From: Ignavibacteria bacterium
GTDB taxonomy: Bacteria; Bacteroidota; Ignavibacteria; Ignavibacteriales; Ignavibacteriaceae
Assembly (NCBI GenBank): GCA_029863735.1
Contig: JAOTUT010000041.1
Coordinates: 1-9,290 of the forward strand
Length of the DNA stretch: 9,290 bases
Direction: 5' to 3'
Made by a program: the position numbers and the translations under genes. The first letter of the stretch is position 1. The number at the start of each line of letters is the position of its first letter. Below, piece by piece: positions 5,970 through 9,290 of this stretch. Under the pieces are notes generated by a model. That model made no database searches. It worked only from the letters and a program-made list of their open reading frames with translations, and was not told the DNA's origin.

Positions 5970-7217
5970 TTACACCCAACCTCTTAATTGGCAGGCTTGC
6001 GCCACACGCGCAACTCCAACCAGCATTCCGGCAAGTCTTGGGTGAACTTTTTTCTCCCTGATTGCTTCCTGAACTCGTTTATAAGCAAGAGTTAATTTTT
6101 TATCGAGCTGTTTGTGTACTTCTTCTTCTTCCCAAAAGAACAAAGATTTGTCCTGAACCATTTCGAAGTACGAAACAGTTACTCCTCCTGCACTGGCGAG
6201 AATATCCGGTATGACGTGAACATTGTTTTTAAAGAGAATTAAATCAGCTTCGGGAGTGGTTGGTCCATTTGCGAGCTCACAAACTACACGTGCTTTAATG
6301 TTCTTTGCATTTTTAATGTTGATTGCATTTTCTAATGCTGCAGGGTATAGAATTTCTACATCAAGTTCAAGAAGCTGTTCGTGAGGAATTTCTTTGCTTC
6401 CGGGGAAATTCATTACTGTCCCGGTTTTAAGTTTATGATGAACAAGCTCTTCAGGATCTAATCCGCTCTTGTTAATTATGGCTCCGCGTGAATCACTAGC
6501 AGCAATTAGTTTTCCTCCGCCTAACATTTCTTTATGAAGTAATGCTGCTCGTTGTCCTGCATCACCAAATCCCTGTATTGCAAATTCTTTTGTCGGATCG
6601 AATCCGTATGTTTTGCAAGCTTCGCGAACAGTAATAATTCCTCCTCTTGCTGTTGCATCTCTTCTTCCTTCGGTACCTCCCACCTGCAAGGGTTTATCGG
6701 TAAATACACCTGGGCTGTGCCGCTTGGTAATTGTTTCATACTCATCCATCATCCATGACATAGTCTGAGGATTTGTATAAACATCTGTTGCTGGTACATC
6801 AATATCTACTCCAAGCAGTGGTGATATTCCGCGAATGTATTCCCTTGATAGTCTTTCAAGTTCCGTTTCAGATAATTTTTTTGGATTACATCTTACCCCC
6901 CCTTTGCTTCCTCCAAGAGGTAAATCAACAACTGCAGTTTTCCATGTCATCCAGCAGGCAAGTGCACGAATTGTGTCAACTGTTTCTTCAGGATGAAAAC
7001 GTATTCCACCTTTGGCGGGACCTCTGGCATGATTGTATTGAATTCTGAAAGCCTGAAATATTTTTGTCACTCCGGAATCCATTTTAACCGGTATAGTGAA
7101 ATTAACTTCTATTTGAGGTGTGCTTAAAAATTCTGTTGTTGCATCGTCAAGGTTAAGCAGCTTTGCTGCTTCCAAAACCTGCTGACGCGCTACTTTGAAT
7201 GAATTGTATGATTCCAT
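5970..7217 (-). CDS. Glutamate dehydrogenase (Glu/Leu/Phe/Val dehydrogenase family)
   Basis: A complete 415-residue protein of normal length for hexameric glutamate dehydrogenases. It catalyses reversible reductive amination of 2-oxoglutarate to glutamate in the cytoplasm. Family motifs are GPAKGGIRFHP (66-76, with K69), MTWKTAVVDLPLGGSKGG (90-107, with K93 and the catalytic lysine K105), and VPATDVYTNPQTMSWM (141-156, with D145). The dinucleotide-binding loop GFGDAG (216-221) is followed by D242 after the second strand, and SAGGVTVSYFEMVQ (342-355) lies in the C-terminal part. All catalytic residues appear intact. NAD or NADP preference cannot be decided safely by eye. The ATG at 7217 overlaps the TGA of the upstream ribbon gene by one base (TGATG), with AAAGG nine bases before it, so translation is probably coupled. 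It stands immediately upstream of the operon carrying a glutamate-synthase-like subunit, which suggests a shared role in glutamate and redox balance. Confidence 0.96.
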   Translation of the reverse strand: MESYNSFKVARQQVLEAAKLLNLDDATTEFLSTPQIEVNFTIPVKMDSGVTKIFQAFRIQYNHARGPAKGGIRFHPEETVDTIRALACWMTWKTAVVDLPLGGSKGGVRCNPKKLSETELERLSREYIRGISPLLGVDIDVPATDVYTNPQTMSWMMDEYETITKRHSPGVFTDKPLQVGGTEGRRDATARGGIITVREACKTYGFDPTKEFAIQGFGDAGQRAALLHKEMLGGGKLIAASDSRGAIINKSGLDPEELVHHKLKTGTVMNFPGSKEIPHEQLLELDVEILYPAALENAINIKNAKNIKARVVCELANGPTTPEADLILFKNNVHVIPDILASAGGVTVSYFEMVQDKSLFFWEEEEVHKQLDKKLTLAYKRVQEAIREKKVHPRLAGMLVGVARVAQACQLRGWV

Positions 7218-7423
7218 CAGTTTGAACCTTTATTCTTTGATTTTTCTGAATCTGTTTTCTTTGTGGATGGTATTACATCCAGAATAATCCTGTACCAACA
7301 GCTCTTGCAAACAAGCGCTCTGTCAGTTGCAAGAAGAACTTGCTGCCATGGTGACAGTTTATTACCACAGTGTGGGCATGCACTTGGTACTTCCTCTCTA
7401 TTTGATTTAATTTCTTCGGCCAA
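7217..7423 (-). CDS. Small two-CxxC zinc-ribbon protein coupled to glutamate dehydrogenase
   Basis: This 68-residue protein has C16-x2-C19 (within ACPHCGNKL) and C39-x2-C42 (within VCKSCWYRI), the spacing of a single zinc ribbon. The C-terminal tail is charged and rich in Lys, Ser and Asp and is probably disordered. There is no signal peptide or membrane segment. The start is TTG at 7423, the only plausible start in the frame: the protein contains no internal Met, an in-frame stop lies just upstream, and GGAG sits eight bases before the TTG. The stop overlaps the ATG of glutamate dehydrogenase by one base, so the two are probably made in a fixed ratio. It could be a regulator or binding partner of the dehydrogenase, or a general nucleic-acid-binding ribbon. 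No family function is recognised. Confidence 0.72.
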   Translation of the reverse strand: MAEEIKSNREEVPSACPHCGNKLSPWQQVLLATDRALVCKSCWYRIILDVIPSTKKTDSEKSKNKGSN

Positions 7424-7431
7424 AATTATTA

Positions 7432-7435
7432 CTCC
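7432..7435 (-). promoter_or_regulatory. Ribosome binding site supporting the TTG start of the zinc-ribbon gene
   Basis: GGAG lies eight bases before the TTG at 7423. No ATG or GTG occurs in frame between the preceding stop and this point, so this site is the main support for the unusual start codon. Confidence 0.6.
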
Positions 7436-7464
7436 GGTTTATCCGCCATCAGGCGGGTTTATCC
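7436..7464. repeat. GC-rich hairpin flanked by 9-bp direct repeats in the gap before the zinc-ribbon gene
   Basis: CCGCC (7443-7447) and GGCGG (7452-7456) form a perfect 5-bp stem with a 4-base loop. The 9-mer GGTTTATCC occurs at 7436-7444 and again at 7456-7464, exactly 20 bases apart, overlapping the stem edges. The element fills most of the gap after the PEP/pyruvate-binding gene and ends next to the GGAG site of the ribbon gene. No T-run follows on the minus strand, so it may be an RNA processing or stability element, or one copy of a genome-wide palindromic repeat, rather than a terminator. Confidence 0.5.
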
Positions 7465-7468
7465 AATC

Positions 7469-9290
7469 TTAAGTGGGTTTTAAAATTATACCTTTGTTTT
7501 CATGCCCATTCATTTTAATTATGATCGGTTTTTTAAATCTAATATGTTTTGTGTAAACCATACTTTCGACTGATCCCTGCTCAAGAAGCCAATCCCAATC
7601 AACAAATCCATTATTCTGAATTGTGTTTACAGTAAAATAACCTACCATAAACGAAGTAATATTCTGAAAAAAGTGTGAACCCTGAGATGGTTCAACGGCC
7701 ATATCTTTAAAAGAAGTTTCAACAATGGCTTTTGCACCAGCTATCTGTTCCCAGGTTACAGGAATTCCAAGCCATGGATCCAATGATCCCCATCTTCCGA
7801 CACCTACAAGCAAATACGGTTTCCCTTCTGAAATCAATTTATTATTAAGCGCGGAAATCTCCGCAGCTACTTCCCTGCTTTTTGCACGATCAAATAAATG
7901 AAAATCAACAACAACTGCATCATAAACATCTTGAATAATTCCATTGCCGAGTACCTGGTTGCTCTGGCAGATTAGTTTATCAGGCTCAATATCTTCAATT
8001 CTAAGTTCTTCAAATTCGTGGCTTACTACAAGTGGTCTCATTTGAAGCAACCCGAACTCTTTCTTCTTACCAGATGGTTTTGAAATATTTACGGCAAATT
8101 CAATTTCGACAGGTGTTCCCATTCCCCAGTTACCCATTTCTAGTAATAGCTCAAGAACATTAGCAAGCGGGAAAAGCTTATTTCTGAGTGTGGGTGCGAA
8201 GGTTACTAAACGTGTTCCGCTTCTTCCAAGTCCGTCAGAAATAGCATCGTTCTCAGGAAGATATGTTGAGCCAACAAATCTTAACGGCCCATCTTTTTCA
8301 GCAATGCTTAACGGAAATGTTTTTACCAGTTTGTCGTATGTAATATTTCCAAAGTCTGTTTTTTCATCAAGCTGCAAAGCAAAGAATTCCATCTGGCTGC
8401 TGTTAAGAGATTCTTTAACTGAATGAAACTGCAGCAAGTCAGTTGAATACTTCGGACAAAATCTTACTGTATTTCCGCCTTCAACAACCCATTTGCCTAA
8501 ACCGAGAGCAGCAGATACAATTCCGTCGGTTGATTTTTGAGGAGGCAATGGATAAAAGTTATATGATTTTGCCACACCGGAAAAATCTGGATAAAATCTG
8601 TTCTCATGATTATTGCCTACCACCTTCTGAATTATCACAGCCATCTTTTCTTCTTCAGAACGGTAAGAGGTAATTCTAATGTAGTTTTTTGCATTCTGAT
8701 AGAATGTTGATGCATAAACTCTTTTAATAGTCGTGAGAAGGTCATTTAGTCTGATGAGAGAATTCGCATTATCGTTTGGAATCATATAGGTCTGATAAAC
8801 ACCTGCAAAGGGATGATACTGAGAATCTTCAAGCAAACTCGATGACCTGACGGCAAGGGGACTTTTGATAATATTGAGGAAGGCTGCAAGTTCGCCCAGA
8901 ATTTCTTCGGGGAATTTTGATGCTTCCAAAAATCTTTGCGTTATTTCTTCATCATCCTCACATTGTAGTGCAAAACTTCGAAGATTATTCATTTCAAGAA
9001 AATCATCAAATACATTTGTTCCAAGTACAATAGCTGGCGGGACATGAATTAACACATCTTCAAACTGATTGCGAAGCTGGTAATCGTTTATAAGTGTGTT
9101 AACAAAACCAAGACCTCTTGCTTTACCACCGAGTGAACCGCCTCCGATTCTTGCAAAGCTACTATCCGGGTCGAAAGTTTCTTTGTTGAAGTCAGTTATT
9201 ATTCCACGCTGGCGTACCATCCGGTAATCATGAACAGAATGAACAAGATGTTCTCTTAATGCTTCTCCTGTTACGTAATCTGAAACTTTT
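7469..9290 (-). CDS. PEP/pyruvate-binding (PPDK N-terminal, ATP-grasp type) domain protein, 5' end beyond the window
   Basis: The frame stays open from ATG 9220 to the right edge. The extra 23 residues (about KVSDYVTGEALREHLVHS onward) read as genuine protein and no Shine-Dalgarno site precedes 9220, so the gene starts outside the window. About 606 residues are visible. Counting from the Met at 9220, the nucleotide-binding domain shows IGGGSLGGKARGLGF (25-39), PLAVRSSSLLED (121-132) with FAGVYQTY (138-145), SGVAKSYNFYP (214-224), ALGLGKWVVEGG (238-249) and LLQMRP (391-396), all typical of the ATP-binding part of pyruvate phosphate dikinase and PEP synthase. A further conserved-looking region is GVGRWGSLDPWLGIPVTW (473-490) and EPSQGSHFFQN (510-520). 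The phosphohistidine domain and the PEP-binding barrel are absent before the stop, so it cannot be a complete PEP synthase or PPDK. Its reaction is unknown. It lies 45 bases upstream of the ribbon gene and is probably co-transcribed with it. Confidence 0.85.
   Translation of the reverse strand, partial: KVSDYVTGEALREHLVHSVHDYRMVRQRGIITDFNKETFDPDSSFARIGGGSLGGKARGLGFVNTLINDYQLRNQFEDVLIHVPPAIVLGTNVFDDFLEMNNLRSFALQCEDDEEITQRFLEASKFPEEILGELAAFLNIIKSPLAVRSSSLLEDSQYHPFAGVYQTYMIPNDNANSLIRLNDLLTTIKRVYASTFYQNAKNYIRITSYRSEEEKMAVIIQKVVGNNHENRFYPDFSGVAKSYNFYPLPPQKSTDGIVSAALGLGKWVVEGGNTVRFCPKYSTDLLQFHSVKESLNSSQMEFFALQLDEKTDFGNITYDKLVKTFPLSIAEKDGPLRFVGSTYLPENDAISDGLGRSGTRLVTFAPTLRNKLFPLANVLELLLEMGNWGMGTPVEIEFAVNISKPSGKKKEFGLLQMRPLVVSHEFEELRIEDIEPDKLICQSNQVLGNGIIQDVYDAVVVDFHLFDRAKSREVAAEISALNNKLISEGKPYLLVGVGRWGSLDPWLGIPVTWEQIAGAKAIVETSFKDMAVEPSQGSHFFQNITSFMVGYFTVNTIQNNGFVDWDWLLEQGSVESMVYTKHIRFKKPIIIKMNGHENKGIILKPT

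Noticed and set aside
9218..9220. ATG at 9220 as the true start of the PEP/pyruvate-binding protein
   Set aside because: The frame continues open to the window edge with protein-like sequence, and no ribosome binding site precedes this ATG.

Overview
The window is AT-rich bacterial DNA. Every credible gene lies on the minus strand, so transcription runs from the right edge to the left edge. Several starts have clear Shine-Dalgarno sites (AAAGGAGAT, GAGGAGA, GGAG). That, with an anaerobe-style iron-sulfur flavoprotein operon and a large protein of the pyruvate phosphate dikinase N-terminal type, suggests an Ignavibacteria/Chlorobi/Bacteroidota-related or other anaerobic or facultative organism. 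This placement is tentative, because the window holds no rRNA or other phylogenetic marker.

Right-hand block (about 9290 to 5970, in order of transcription): a 5'-truncated PEP/pyruvate-binding (ATP-grasp type) protein; a 45-bp gap with a GC-rich hairpin flanked by 9-bp direct repeats; a 68-residue zinc-ribbon protein starting with TTG; and a complete Glu/Leu/Phe/Val dehydrogenase (glutamate dehydrogenase) whose ATG overlaps the stop of the ribbon gene by one base.

Middle (5650-5969): a 320-bp AT-rich spacer with a perfect 10-10-10 inverted repeat and a possible promoter. This is probably the control region of the second operon.

Left-hand block (5649 to 1): a four-gene operon. It holds a NuoE-like [2Fe-2S] subunit with an eight-Cys zinc-ribbon-like tail; a 1057-residue fusion of a HydB/NuoF-like NADH:FMN module to a GltD/NfnB-like FAD pyridine-nucleotide oxidoreductase; a HoxU/NuoG-N-terminus-like ferredoxin subunit with a Cys-rich tail; and an FMN-type glutamate synthase domain protein, cut by the left edge, with an N-terminal four-Cys motif.

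Together the operon predicts a soluble multi-cofactor complex with two distinct NAD(P)H/flavin sites, a chain of Fe-S clusters and a glutamate-synthase-like FMN subunit, encoded beside a glutamate dehydrogenase. Two hypotheses fit. One is an electron-bifurcating transhydrogenase related to the Hyd/Nfn/Stn families. The other is a glutamate synthase fed by a NuoEF-type diaphorase. No hydrogenase H-cluster domain and no glutaminase domain is present in the window.
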